From positions 1 to 64,000 of the forward strand of contig NZ_BCQG01000012.1 of the NCBI RefSeq assembly GCF_001544315.1: 64,000 bases of DNA, given 5' to 3'. Positions 57,019 to 64,000 of this stretch are shown here, piece after piece (position 1 is the stretch's first letter; each line of letters opens with the position of its first letter). The stretch is from Geobacillus jurassicus NBRC 107829 (lineage in GTDB: Bacteria; Bacillota; Bacilli; Bacillales; Anoxybacillaceae). A program made the translations under genes and the position numbers. Under the pieces are notes generated by a model, which searched no databases, was not told where the DNA came from, and saw nothing but the letters and a program-made list of their open reading frames with translations.

Positions 57019-57219
57019 CTACAGTCCAGCGTATTCCCCTGCTTCGTCCGGCTGCCAGGCGCCCGCTTTTTCAAGCTCGCGCACAAGGTCGCGGTACTCA
57101 GCGAGTGAAATTTCCCCGCGCAAATACAGACGGCGGGCAAAATCGAGCAGTTCATTCGCCTCAGCCGGTTCGCAATGTTTGACCGCCATAAACTTATGCT
57201 TTAACTCCGTCACGTTCAT
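57019..57219 (-). CDS. yppF: YppF family protein
   Basis: The 66-residue protein starts MNVTELKHKFMAVKH and is predicted helical, with EANELLDFARRLYLRGEISLAEYRDLVRELE resembling the YppF family as I remember it. The ATG at 57219 has a G-rich ribosome site (GGAAGGGGG). Its neighbour is yppG, as in B. subtilis, but yppC, yppD and yppE are missing; the miniature element sits where they would be expected. The function is unknown. Confidence 0.72.
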   Translation of the reverse strand: MNVTELKHKFMAVKHCEPAEANELLDFARRLYLRGEISLAEYRDLVRELEKAGAWQPDEAGEYAGL

Positions 57220-57323
57220 GGATGCTTTTCCCCCTTCCCCCTTTTTTACATCGTACCATGAAAATAGGGAGAAAGGGAGATTTCGGAAAATTAAAACTTC
57301 CGACAAGAGGTGACATGTCCGTA

Positions 57324-57352
57324 CACGCCGCCGGGCGTTCGCACATATACTA
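57324..57352 (+). promoter_or_regulatory. Candidate sigma-K promoter of yppG
   Basis: CACG, a 16-base spacer and CATATACTA (57344-57352) match sigma-K (mACm, CATAnnnTA). The rest of the 180-base leader holds a hairpin TGAAAAA/TTTTTCA at about 57462-57484. Confidence 0.5.
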
Positions 57353-57534
57353 GTGACAGCCCGCCTCTTTGGTCTAGAAGTCTGGTGACTTACTGGGAAA
57401 ACGCTCTGGCAAGGGACGTTCGCAAATGGAAACACAGCGCATTTGCACTCATGACTAGATGATTTTGAAAAAATCACGGTTTTTCACCAACCTTCTAGGG
57501 CTGGGGCGAACATCAAAAATGGGGGAGAAGGAAC

Positions 57535-57879
57535 ATGCATCGTTACCCGCGCCCGGTTTCGCCGCCAGTTTATGGGCCATACGGCTCAGGCGGCCATTAT
57601 AGTCCTTATTTTCACTATGGGTTTTCATCTTTCCCATCGGCGCCGGTTCACTGGCCTCATCTTCCGTCCGGCCATGCCGCGCCGCCCTCGTATCTGGTGC
57701 CGTATCCAAAGCCAGGGCCGTTTTTGCCGCCGCCGCGCCCATCGTTTCTCGCCCAGTTTAAAAACAGCGATGGAACATACGATATCAACAAAATGATGAG
57801 CACGGTGGGGCAAATGATCAATACGGTCAATCAGATGAACGGCATGTTGAAAGGGTTGCTCGGTGCGTTTAAAAAATGA
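57535..57879 (+). CDS. yppG: YppG family spore coat-type protein
   Basis: The 114-residue protein is Pro-, Tyr-, Gly- and His-rich in its first 75 residues (HRYPRPVSPPVYGPYGSGG), followed by a short helical C-terminus (DINKMMSTVGQMINTVNQMNGMLKGLLGAFKK). This composition is typical of coat and coat-associated proteins. The ATG has GGGGGAGAAGG upstream. A sigma-K-like promoter fits late mother-cell expression. The YppG C-terminal region matches the family from memory. Confidence 0.8.
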   Translation: MHRYPRPVSPPVYGPYGSGGHYSPYFHYGFSSFPSAPVHWPHLPSGHAAPPSYLVPYPKPGPFLPPPRPSFLAQFKNSDGTYDINKMMSTVGQMINTVNQMNGMLKGLLGAFKK

Positions 57880-57921
57880 AACTGCGTCATGGCGCGACGG
57901 TCGAGCGCGCTTGAAAAAGGG

Positions 57922-57955
57922 AAACCGCTCTGCCGTTTGCACGGGGAGCGGTTTT
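57922..57955. terminator. Bidirectional terminator between yppG and csgA
   Basis: AAACCGCTC (57922-57930) pairs with GAGCGGTTT (57946-57954), with a nested CCGT/ACGG. Confidence 0.85.
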
Positions 57956-57962
57956 CACGCTG

Positions 57963-58217
57963 TCAAATGAGCAGCTCATACACTTCATTGAGCTGATACA
58001 CGCGCTCATAATCGCGCTCATCCATCGCATAGCGGATTTCATGAGGCAAAATGCGGTCCAAAAAGGCGCTTTCTTCTTGCGTCAAGTCGCGGACAAATTC
58101 CCCTTCGCCCCGGTACGGTTTGCTGATCAGCTTTTTGTAAATGCGCTTTGGGGTGTCATCGTGGCTGTCCAAATAGTTGGACAGCACTTCGCGCAAATAG
58201 GCGAGGGTTTGTTCCAT
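57963..58217 (-). CDS. csgA: Sigma-G-dependent sporulation protein CsgA
   Basis: The 84-residue protein is helical and acidic (EQTLAYLREVLSNYLDSH ... YQLNEVYELLI), matching the CsgA family as I recall it from B. subtilis. The ATG at 58217 overlaps the stop of the upstream gene. The pair is the counterpart of csgA-ybxH. The operon has a sigma-G-type promoter at 58429-58457. Confidence 0.78.
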   Translation of the reverse strand: MEQTLAYLREVLSNYLDSHDDTPKRIYKKLISKPYRGEGEFVRDLTQEESAFLDRILPHEIRYAMDERDYERVYQLNEVYELLI

Positions 58218-58402
58218 CACCGTCCGCCCCCTTCAAAAAAAGAGACAAATTCCTTGCTGACGTTTGTGCGGCCTTTGGCGTACGGATTTTCTTCCGTCAC
58301 GCGGTCCGGATCGAGGTTTGTTTTGAAGACAAGCATTGGTTCATCCGACGACTCGTTGATCAATCGATCGTTCAATTGTTTGAAATCGGGCAGTTTCGTC
58401 AT
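58217..58402 (-). CDS. YbxH-like small protein
   Basis: The 61-residue hydrophilic protein (starts MTKLPDFKQLNDRLINESSD, ends VSFFEGGGR) is encoded upstream of and coupled with csgA. AGGAGGTG lies eight bases before the ATG. By position it corresponds to B. subtilis ybxH, which sits next to csgA; sequence homology is not verified. The function is unknown; forespore expression is likely from its promoter. Confidence 0.6.
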   Translation of the reverse strand: MTKLPDFKQLNDRLINESSDEPMLVFKTNLDPDRVTEENPYAKGRTNVSKEFVSFFEGGGR

Positions 58403-58428
58403 TCATTTTGCACCTCCTATAAGTAGCG

Positions 58429-58485
58429 TAGCTTGCCAGCCGAGAAAGTATGTATGCATCGTTTTGGCCGCGGCGATGCAAGCTA
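58429..58485. promoter_or_regulatory. Divergent sigma-G-type promoters in an inverted repeat
   Basis: Minus strand: GCATA (plus 58453-58457), a 17-base spacer, CAAGCTA (plus 58429-58435). Plus strand: GCATC (58456-58460), an 18-base spacer, CAAGCTA (58479-58485). The two -10 boxes form a perfect inverted repeat TAGCTTGC/GCAAGCTA and the -35 boxes overlap in the centre. Confidence 0.5.
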
Positions 58486-58512
58486 ATGGCAAACCATAAG
58501 GGGGTGATGACG

Positions 58513-58650
58513 GTGACAAACCGCAACGACAATCGGAAGCGGAAAAACAAATACCCGAACAACCGTGAGGAAATCATCAACGAATGGGCGTCCAAAAAAG
58601 GAGAGCCGGAAGCCGGCAGCCGCTCCGGGAATCCTCCCCATAAACAATAG
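58513..58650 (+). CDS. Hypothetical small basic protein, candidate spore protein
   Basis: The 45-residue ORF starts with GTG, AAGGGGGTG six bases upstream; an ATG two codons earlier is the alternative. The product is very hydrophilic, rich in Asn, Lys, Arg and Glu (NRNDNRKRKNKYPNNREEI ... SGNPPHKQ), like minor small acid-soluble spore proteins. A divergent sigma-G-type promoter and its own terminator support a real gene. I do not recognise the family. Confidence 0.6.
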   Translation: MTNRNDNRKRKNKYPNNREEIINEWASKKGEPEAGSRSGNPPHKQ

Positions 58651-58666
58651 AAGCTGGACAAGAAAC

Positions 58667-58698
58667 AAGCCGCTCCCAATGCAGGGAACGGCTTTTTT
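58667..58698 (+). terminator. Terminator of the small basic protein gene
   Basis: AAGCCG-c-TCCC pairs with GGGA-a-CGGCTT, then TTTTTT. Confidence 0.85.
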
Positions 58699-58785
58699 CG
58701 CGTCCAAGAGCGGCGCTGTTCGGCATAGCGCCTTTGGCGCCGGTCGTTGTCGAAATGGTTTTTGAATGCACAGGCTGGATCGTAC

Positions 58786-59250
58786 TCAATCAATATCGAT
58801 ATATTTCCGCTTTTGCGGCAGCCGGATGGTGAGCGTTCCGTTTTGAAACGAAGCTTTCACCTCATGCTCAGCGACGGGATACGGAAATGGAATCAACCGC
58901 GCCAAGCGCCGCCGTGCGTGGCGGCGTTCGTACACATGGCCATTGCTGTCTGACGATTCGATCATTTCATGATGGTCAATGATCAGCTGAAGGCCGTCTT
59001 CCTGCCATTGCAGGCTTATTTGCTCGCGCTTGACGTCGGGCAGCCGGACGATGATTTGGTAATCGCGCTTCGTCTCTTTCACCTCGATCGGGATGTACGC
59101 TGCCGCGAACGTTTGCGCAAAGTAGTCATCGAGCGTTTCGAACAATTTTTGCAGCGGCCGCTCATCGAACCATTGATTCATCATTTTCCGCAAATGATGG
59201 AACGGGTGATTTCCTCCCCCGTTGGCCGGCGGTTGAAACGATTCATTCAT
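58786..59250 (-). CDS. Hsp20/alpha-crystallin family protein
   Basis: The 154-residue protein has an N-terminal region rich in His/Pro (NHPFHHLRKMMNQWFDERPLQ) and an alpha-crystallin domain from about residue 52 (IPIEVKETKRDYQIIVRLPDV ... ASFQNGTLTIRLPQ). It should be a small heat-shock chaperone or, given its neighbourhood and a CATACATT box upstream, a spore-associated member like CotM/CotP. The ATG at 59250 follows AAGGGAGGG. Confidence 0.85.
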   Translation of the reverse strand: MNESFQPPANGGGNHPFHHLRKMMNQWFDERPLQKLFETLDDYFAQTFAAAYIPIEVKETKRDYQIIVRLPDVKREQISLQWQEDGLQLIIDHHEMIESSDSNGHVYERRHARRRLARLIPFPYPVAEHEVKASFQNGTLTIRLPQKRKYIDID

Positions 59251-59330
59251 TGCGCTTCCCTCCCTTTCTTTTCCAAAACAGCGAAATTGCTCTGTCGGGA
59301 CGTTGCGGATTGGCAAGGCGATTCACTGTC

Positions 59331-59338
59331 AATGTATG
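59331..59338 (-). promoter_or_regulatory. Possible sigma-E -10 upstream of the Hsp20 gene
   Basis: CATACATT on the minus strand matches the sigma-E -10 exactly; the -35 is poor. An AAAAAAGC/GCTTTTTT hairpin lies just upstream at 59350-59373. Confidence 0.35.
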
Positions 59339-59407
59339 TACGGAGCGCCAAAAAAGCTACTCCGTGCTTTTTTAGGGAGTTTTCATTTTGTTTTAACCCA
59401 GATGGAA

Positions 59408-59413
59408 TATAAT
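59408..59413 (+). promoter_or_regulatory. -10 element upstream of a 40-codon ORF
   Basis: TATAAT, with TTGTTT 14 bases upstream (short spacer). Confidence 0.4.
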
Positions 59414-59483
59414 GACACCACCATCCATGAGATGCACATCAATAACGCTGCCGGTCATCCGGCCGCGGAAGGGGGATGGCGCG

Positions 59484-59606
59484 ATGCATTGTATTCATTG
59501 GCTGGTGACGTTGTTTTTTTCCGGAACCGCTGTGTCGCTTCTTTCTTATCAGGCGATTGAAATCGTTCAAGCGATTGTCGATTGGATCGTTGACCGCCAT
59601 TCATGA
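59484..59606 (+). CDS. Hypothetical 40-residue membrane peptide
   Basis: The ORF has a good ribosome site (GGAAGGGGGATGGCG), an upstream TATAAT and a following terminator. The peptide (MHCIHWLVTLFFSGTAVSLL..., ending VDWIVDRHS) has one strongly hydrophobic helix and a charged end, so it may be a small membrane protein or peptide toxin-like product. No homologue is recognised. Confidence 0.45.
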   Translation: MHCIHWLVTLFFSGTAVSLLSYQAIEIVQAIVDWIVDRHS

Positions 59607-59620
59607 ACAGTTGGCCGAGT

Positions 59621-59647
59621 CGCCGTCTTTTGACGGCGCGCTTTTTT
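59621..59647 (+). terminator. Terminator after the 40-codon ORF
   Basis: CGCCGTC-tttt-GACGGCG, three bases, then TTTTTT. Confidence 0.85.
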
Positions 59648-59695
59648 GCGGTGGCCGCCAAAGGCGCCCCGCTCTCTTTTGCCCGCTGATCGCCG

Positions 59696-59724
59696 TTGGC
59701 GATTGCGCTTTGTTTGTGTATAGT
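59696..59724 (+). promoter_or_regulatory. Promoter of the two-component system
   Basis: TTGGCG, a 17-base spacer and TATAGT (59719-59724). Confidence 0.6.
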
Positions 59725-59804
59725 AAAAATGAACAACCGCTGGCCATGAAAATGGAGGCGCAAAAGCGGAAGCGGCGATGGCCGCAAGAGAGGAGGAGCA
59801 ACCG

Positions 59805-60479
59805 GTGAACGGACGCATTTTATTAATTGAAGATGAAGCCGGATTGGCCCGGTTTTTGGAGCTTGATTTGACGCATGAAGGTTTTGACGTGCATGTATGC
59901 GCCGATGGGCGCGAAGGGCTCGAGCGCGCTCTGTCGGAGCAGTGGGATCTCATTTTGCTTGATGTGATGCTGCCGAGCTTAAACGGCATGGAAGTATGCC
60001 GCCGCATCCGGGCGGCGAAATCGACGCCGATCATTATGATCACGGCGCGCGACAGTGTGTTTGACCGCGTCATGGGGCTCGATAACGGGGCGGATGACTA
60101 TATCGTCAAACCGTTTGCCATTGAAGAGCTGCTCGCCCGCATCCGCGCTTTGTTCCGCCGCGTTCATCCGGAAGCGAACGGCCAAGTGTTGACGTTTAAA
60201 GATTTAGTCGTTGACGTGCAGGCGCGCACGGTGAAAAAAGGAGACGAATTTATTGAGCTGACGAAGCGTGAATACGATTTGCTCGTCGCCTTTATGCAAA
60301 ACATCAATGTCGTTTTGACGCGCGATACGCTGCTTGACAAAGTGTGGGGGTTTGACGCCGAGGTCGAGACGAACGTCGTCGACGTGTATGTCCGCTACTT
60401 GCGGCAAAAGCTGGATGAACACGATAAAGAACGATATATCCAAACGGTGCGCGGCGCGGGATATGTGATGCGGCCATGA
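59805..60479 (+). CDS. OmpR/PhoB-family response regulator
   Basis: The 224 residues comprise a receiver domain (residues 1-118; acidic pocket IEDE, phosphorylated Asp in [13 protein letters not shown] near 51, Lys in [11 protein letters not shown] near 100) and an OmpR-type winged helix (residues 128-224; [10 protein letters not shown] ... [13 protein letters not shown] ... [11 protein letters not shown]). It resembles B. subtilis YkoG and staphylococcal ArlR. The GTG at 59805 has GAGGAGGAG upstream. It overlaps the kinase gene by four bases. Confidence 0.92.
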   Translation: MNGRILLIEDEAGLARFLELDLTHEGFDVHVCADGREGLERALSEQWDLILLDVMLPSLNGMEVCRRIRAAKSTPIIMITARDSVFDRVMGLDNGADDYIVKPFAIEELLARIRALFRRVHPEANGQVLTFKDLVVDVQARTVKKGDEFIELTKREYDLLVAFMQNINVVLTRDTLLDKVWGFDAEVETNVVDVYVRYLRQKLDEHDKERYIQTVRGAGYVMRP

Positions 60480-61873
60480 AGCAGTCGGCGATTCATCGTT
60501 TTTCGCTGAAAGGGAAGCTGACCGTTTTGTCTGCCGGGGCGATTTTCATTACGTATTTTGTGTTTACCTTTTTACAATATCATATGGTGAAACAATGGCT
60601 GCTCAAGGAAGAAGAAAAAACGATGGAACAAACGGTGGCGGAAATTGAAACGTATTACGCGGAAAAACGTAATTTATCATGGGAGGAAATTCGCCGCAGC
60701 CGCGCGTTTTTAGAAAGACTGAATGAACGCTACCAGCTCATTCGCGTCACGGATGAGAAAGGAAACGTCATCGTCTCCGTCTCAAACGGAGCGGCGGTGT
60801 CGCTGTCGCCAAGCGAGATGCCCAACAAGCGGAAAATGGATGAGCATTTCATCAACAATGAACGGTTTTTGCTGCTCCGCCAGCCGCTTCATATCGGCAA
60901 CTTGCACGGGACGATCGAAATTGCCCGCCGGCTGGCGCGGTTCCAAGAAGTGACGAACACGCTCTTTCTCATCATGACGGCGATCGGCTTTTTGGCCATG
61001 GCGGCAAGCGCGCTCGCCGGACGGTTCGTGGCGCAAAGCTTCGTCCGGCCGCTGCAAACGCTCACCAAAACGATGGTCGATATTAAAAACAACGGGTTGA
61101 AGCGGCGCATCGATGTTCCTCCGGCGCGCGATGAAATCGCCGAGCTGATGCTCGTGTTCAACGGCATGATGGATGAAATTGAACGGTCGTTCGCCATGCA
61201 GCGGCAATTTGTCGAAGATGCGTCGCATGAACTGCGCACGCCGATCGCCATTTTGCAAGGCCATCTTTCATTGTTGCAGCGATGGGGCAAACACAACCCG
61301 GAGATTTTGGAAGAATCGCTCGAGGCGGCGGTGAAAGAAGCGGAGCGGCTGAAGCGGCTCGTTCTTGAGCTCCTTGACTTATCGCGCGCCGAGGCGATCA
61401 CGGTGCCCGATGAAGTTGCGCCGATCGACGCCGCGGCCGCCGTTGGACAAGTCGTCAAAAATTTCCGCGTCTTGCATCCGGACTTCCAATTTATTGTCCA
61501 CCAACCGGAGAAGCCGCTGGCGCGCATGGCGATGGCAAAACATCATTTTGAACAACTGCTGTTCATTTTGCTTGACAATGCGGTAAAATATTCTCAGCGA
61601 GTGAAACAAATCGATATTTCCTTGCGTGAGGAAGGATCGTTTGTCATCGTGGCCATCCGCGATTATGGCATCGGCATTCCGAAAGAAGAGCTGAAAAATG
61701 TCTTTTTGCGTTTTTATCGCGTCGACAAGGCGCGCAGCCGCGAACAAGGCGGCGCCGGGCTGGGGCTTTCAATCGCCAAGGAGATTATCGACAAATACGG
61801 CGGGCAAATTGCGATGGAGAGCGAAGTCGCCCAAGGAACGACGGTCGAGCTCGCCATTCCGAAAGCGGAGTAG
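60476..61873 (+). CDS. Sensor histidine kinase (HAMP domain)
   Basis: The 465-residue partner of the preceding regulator has two transmembrane helices (about 17-36 and 160-183) around a 120-residue extracytoplasmic sensor. A HAMP domain (to about 235), the phosphorylated His in [14 protein letters not shown] (near 248), and HATPase motifs [20 protein letters not shown] and [12 protein letters not shown] follow. It resembles YkoH/ArlS. The signal is unknown. A small ORF and glpP follow downstream. Confidence 0.93.
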   Translation: MKQSAIHRFSLKGKLTVLSAGAIFITYFVFTFLQYHMVKQWLLKEEEKTMEQTVAEIETYYAEKRNLSWEEIRRSRAFLERLNERYQLIRVTDEKGNVIVSVSNGAAVSLSPSEMPNKRKMDEHFINNERFLLLRQPLHIGNLHGTIEIARRLARFQEVTNTLFLIMTAIGFLAMAASALAGRFVAQSFVRPLQTLTKTMVDIKNNGLKRRIDVPPARDEIAELMLVFNGMMDEIERSFAMQRQFVEDASHELRTPIAILQGHLSLLQRWGKHNPEILEESLEAAVKEAERLKRLVLELLDLSRAEAITVPDEVAPIDAAAAVGQVVKNFRVLHPDFQFIVHQPEKPLARMAMAKHHFEQLLFILLDNAVKYSQRVKQIDISLREEGSFVIVAIRDYGIGIPKEELKNVFLRFYRVDKARSREQGGAGLGLSIAKEIIDKYGGQIAMESEVAQGTTVELAIPKAE

Positions 61874-61890
61874 GAGAGGAGCGTGAGGCA

Positions 61891-62046
61891 ATGGGACATC
61901 CCTATGAGGAAGAGGCGGCCAGCAAAAAAGCGATTCATCGCGTCGTCGAGAAGTTCCGCAAGCGCGGGGTGAAAATCGCCACATGCAAACCGCGGACGAT
62001 GATGTCGCTGTCATGCTTAGATGAGATCGACAAAATGAGAGGATGA
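61891..62046 (+). CDS. Hypothetical 51-residue protein
   Basis: The ORF begins 17 bases after the kinase stop, with GGAGAGGAGCGTGAGG upstream. The product (MGHPYEEEAASKKAIHRVVE..., ending CLDEIDKMRG) is charged and helical with two Cys (IATCKP, SLSCLD). It fills the interval between the kinase gene and glpP. It is likely real by codon use and spacing, but the family is unrecognised. Confidence 0.5.
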   Translation: MGHPYEEEAASKKAIHRVVEKFRKRGVKIATCKPRTMMSLSCLDEIDKMRG

Positions 62047-62061
62047 ATCGAGGGAAAGCAA

Positions 62062-62613
62062 ATGGAAACAAAACAGCGCATCATTCCGGCCATCAAAACG
62101 ATGAAGCAGTTCGAATCGTTTTTGGCGAGCGGCTTCCAGGTCGGGGTGCTGCTTGAGGTGCATATCGCCCAGTTGAAGGGCGTCTTTGCCTATGCGCGCC
62201 GCCATGGCAAGGAGCTGATCATCCACGCCGACTTGGTGCAAGGGCTGAGCCATGATGAACATGCGGCGGAATACCTTTGCCAGGAGTTCCGCCCGCATGG
62301 CCTGATTTCCACGAAGGCGAGCGTCATTCTGAAAGCGCGGCAAAAACGCGTCTTGGCCGTGCAGCGCATCTTTTTGCTCGATTCCCATGCTTTAGAAAAA
62401 AGCTACCAGCTGATCGCCAAAACGAATCCCGATTGCATTGAAGTCATCCCGGGCGCCATGCCGCACATCATCCGCGAAGTGAAGGAACAGACCGGGAAAC
62501 CGATTTACGCCGGCGGGCTCATCCGCACCCCCGACGACGTCGAGCGGGCGCTAGAAGCCGGCGCGGCGGCGGTGACGACATCGAACGAGGCGTTATGGCG
62601 CCATTACAATTGA
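62062..62613 (+). CDS. glpP: Glycerol uptake operon antiterminator GlpP
   Basis: GlpP, bound to glycerol-3-phosphate, prevents termination in the leaders of glpFK and glpD. The 183 residues form a TIM-barrel-like RNA-binding protein: GVLLEVHIAQLKGVF, IHADLVQGLSHDEHAAEYL and the phosphate-site IYAGGLIRTPDDVERAL. The expected target, a terminator hairpin, lies just upstream of glpD at 62691-62749. The ATG follows GAGGGAAAGC. Confidence 0.95.
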   Translation: METKQRIIPAIKTMKQFESFLASGFQVGVLLEVHIAQLKGVFAYARRHGKELIIHADLVQGLSHDEHAAEYLCQEFRPHGLISTKASVILKARQKRVLAVQRIFLLDSHALEKSYQLIAKTNPDCIEVIPGAMPHIIREVKEQTGKPIYAGGLIRTPDDVERALEAGAAAVTTSNEALWRHYN

Positions 62614-62646
62614 TAATGCGTTGAGCTGGCCAAATCGGCTGCAGTC

Positions 62647-62749
62647 TGCTACAATAAAGTTAACAAGTTAATCATCAGTCAGGAGACAGGGAGAGACCAT
62701 GCATGCATGGTAGGCGGAATGCTTATCGTGTTTGCGATGGTCTCTTTTT
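62647..62749 (+). promoter_or_regulatory. glpD promoter and GlpP-dependent terminator leader
   Basis: TGCTACAAT (62647-62655) is an extended -10. The leader holds GAGAGACCAT (62691-62700) paired with ATGGTCTCT (62737-62745) before TTTTTGTC. An inverted repeat of this type upstream of glpD is the known GlpP target in B. subtilis. A self-complementary GCATGC (62701-62706) lies in the loop side. Confidence 0.8.
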
Positions 62750-62774
62750 GTCTTTTTCCAAGGAGGAATGATTT

Positions 62775-64000
62775 ATGGCGTTCTCAAGCAAACAGCGAAG
62801 CCGCATTTTGCAAACAATGGGCGAAAAGAAGTACGATCTGCTCGTCATCGGCGGGGGGATCACCGGCGCTGGCATCGCCCTTGATGCCGTCTCCCGCGGC
62901 ATGACGGTGGCGCTTGTCGAGATGCAAGATTTTGCCGCCGGCACGTCAAGCCGCTCAACGAAACTCGTTCACGGCGGTTTGCGCTATCTGAAGCAGTTTG
63001 AGGTGAAGCTTGTCGCCGAAGTCGGGCGCGAGCGGGCGATTGTGTACGAAAACGGCCCGCACGTCACCACGCCGGAGTGGATGCTGCTGCCCATTTACCG
63101 CGGCGGGACGTTCGGCAAATGGAGCACGTCGATCGGCCTCTGGCTGTATGACCGCCTGGCCGGCGTCAAGCCAAGCGAACGGCGGACGATGCTCGATGCC
63201 CAGCAGACGTTGGAAAAAGAGCCGCTCTTAAAGCGCGATGGCCTGATCGGCGGCGGCTATTACGTCGAGTACCGAACCGACGACGCCCGCTTGACCATCG
63301 AAGTGATCAAAAAAGCGGCCGAACTTGGCGCCGATGTCGTCAACTATGCAAAAGCGGAACAGTTTTTGTACGACGAGCGCGGCCGCATCATCGGCGCCCG
63401 CTGCCGCGATATGGTAAGCGGCCGCGTGTATGACATCCGTGCCAAAAAAGTCGTCAATGCCGCTGGTCCGTGGGTCGATGAGCTGCGCGACAAAGACGGA
63501 TCGAAAACCGGCAAGCGATTGCAGCTGACCAAAGGGGTTCATATCGTCGTCGACCAAAAGCGTTTTCCGCTTAAACAAGCGGTGTATTTTGACACCCCGG
63601 ACGGCCGGATGGTGTTTGCCATTCCGCGCGACGGAAAGACCTATGTCGGCACGACGGACACATTTTACGACGATGACCCGGCCCATCCGACGATGACGGA
63701 AGAGGACCGCGACTATTTATTGAAAGCGATCCGCTTCATGTTTCCATCCGTCGGCATCACCGCCGCTGATGTCGAGTCGAGCTGGGCCGGCGTTCGCCCG
63801 CTCATTTATGAGGAAGGGAAGGATCCATCGGAAATTTCCCGCAAAGACGAAATTTGGACGTCGCCATCCGGCCTTATTACGATCGCCGGCGGCAAACTGA
63901 CCGGCTACCGGAAAATGGCCGAGACCGTCGTTGATCTTGTCGCCAAGCAGCTGGAGAAAGAAGAAGGAAAAGTGTTTCGTCCATGTCAGACGAAACAATT
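62775..64000 (+). CDS. glpD: Glycerol-3-phosphate dehydrogenase, aerobic (partial, runs off the window)
   Basis: GlpD oxidises glycerol-3-phosphate at the membrane and passes electrons to menaquinone. The 408 visible residues contain the FAD site [20 protein letters not shown] (near residue 23), [21 protein letters not shown] and [16 protein letters not shown]. The ATG has AGGAGG upstream. The frame is open to the last base; the family is about 555 residues, so about 145 are missing. Together with gpsA (6.6 kb) this gives both directions of glycerol-3-phosphate metabolism. Confidence 0.95.
   Translation, partial: MAFSSKQRSRILQTMGEKKYDLLVIGGGITGAGIALDAVSRGMTVALVEMQDFAAGTSSRSTKLVHGGLRYLKQFEVKLVAEVGRERAIVYENGPHVTTPEWMLLPIYRGGTFGKWSTSIGLWLYDRLAGVKPSERRTMLDAQQTLEKEPLLKRDGLIGGGYYVEYRTDDARLTIEVIKKAAELGADVVNYAKAEQFLYDERGRIIGARCRDMVSGRVYDIRAKKVVNAAGPWVDELRDKDGSKTGKRLQLTKGVHIVVDQKRFPLKQAVYFDTPDGRMVFAIPRDGKTYVGTTDTFYDDDPAHPTMTEEDRDYLLKAIRFMFPSVGITAADVESSWAGVRPLIYEEGKDPSEISRKDEIWTSPSGLITIAGGKLTGYRKMAETVVDLVAKQLEKEEGKVFRPCQTKQ

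Overview
This window is chromosomal DNA from a thermophilic Bacillaceae, almost certainly Geobacillus (the G. stearothermophilus/kaustophilus group). Codon third positions are GC-rich. The predicted HU and TRAP proteins look identical or nearly identical to the well-studied G. stearothermophilus proteins (from memory, not by search). Gene order follows the Bacillus subtilis cmk-to-ponA segment almost gene by gene. No rRNA, tRNA or CRISPR array was found.

Layout. 1-8.8 kb: cmk, plsC, the S1-like rpsA, a 140-bp miniature transposon remnant, ypzI, yphAB, der, gpsA and yphEF. 8.9-16.3 kb: spoIVA (spore coat anchor), hbs (HU), folE-mtrB (TRAP), the menaquinone genes hepS-menG-hepT, ndk and cheR. 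16.3-28.9 kb: one aromatic supercluster, aroF-aroB-aroH-trpEDCFBA-hisC-tyrA-aroA, with a TRAP-binding trp leader in front of trpE. 29-34.4 kb: ypiA, ypiB/reoY, ypiF, the cytochrome bc operon qcrABC and ypjA. 34.5-42.1 kb: ypjB, a reverse-strand yitT-family gene, ypjD, dapB, mgsA, bshB1-bshA (bacillithiol), cca and birA. 42.1-51.7 kb: panBCD behind a structured attenuator-like leader, dinG, ypmAB, aspB, asnS and dnaD. 51.8-59.3 kb: nth, reverse-strand ponA-recU, then an accessory stretch with a coiled-coil ORF, a second miniature IS200/IS605-like element carrying a structured RNA, and small sporulation genes. 59.4-64 kb: a small membrane peptide, a two-component system, glpP, and glpD running off the window end behind a GlpP-type terminator leader.

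How it works together. Chorismate made by AroF feeds Trp (trpEDCFBA), Tyr/Phe (AroH, TyrA, HisC) and folate/menaquinone. MtrB (TRAP), encoded 7 kb upstream, should bind the 11 (G/U)AG triplets seen in the trp leader. HepST and MenG make menaquinone for the QcrABC complex. Several small genes carry sporulation-type promoters, in keeping with spoIVA, ypjB, yppG and csgA.

Most of the window is ordinary, conserved core genome. The interesting material lies between genes: two miniature IS200/IS605-type elements with related left-end hairpins, two copies of a palindromic repeat that begins at a stop codon and shows compensatory changes between copies, and structured leaders upstream of panB, ypmA, trpE and glpD.
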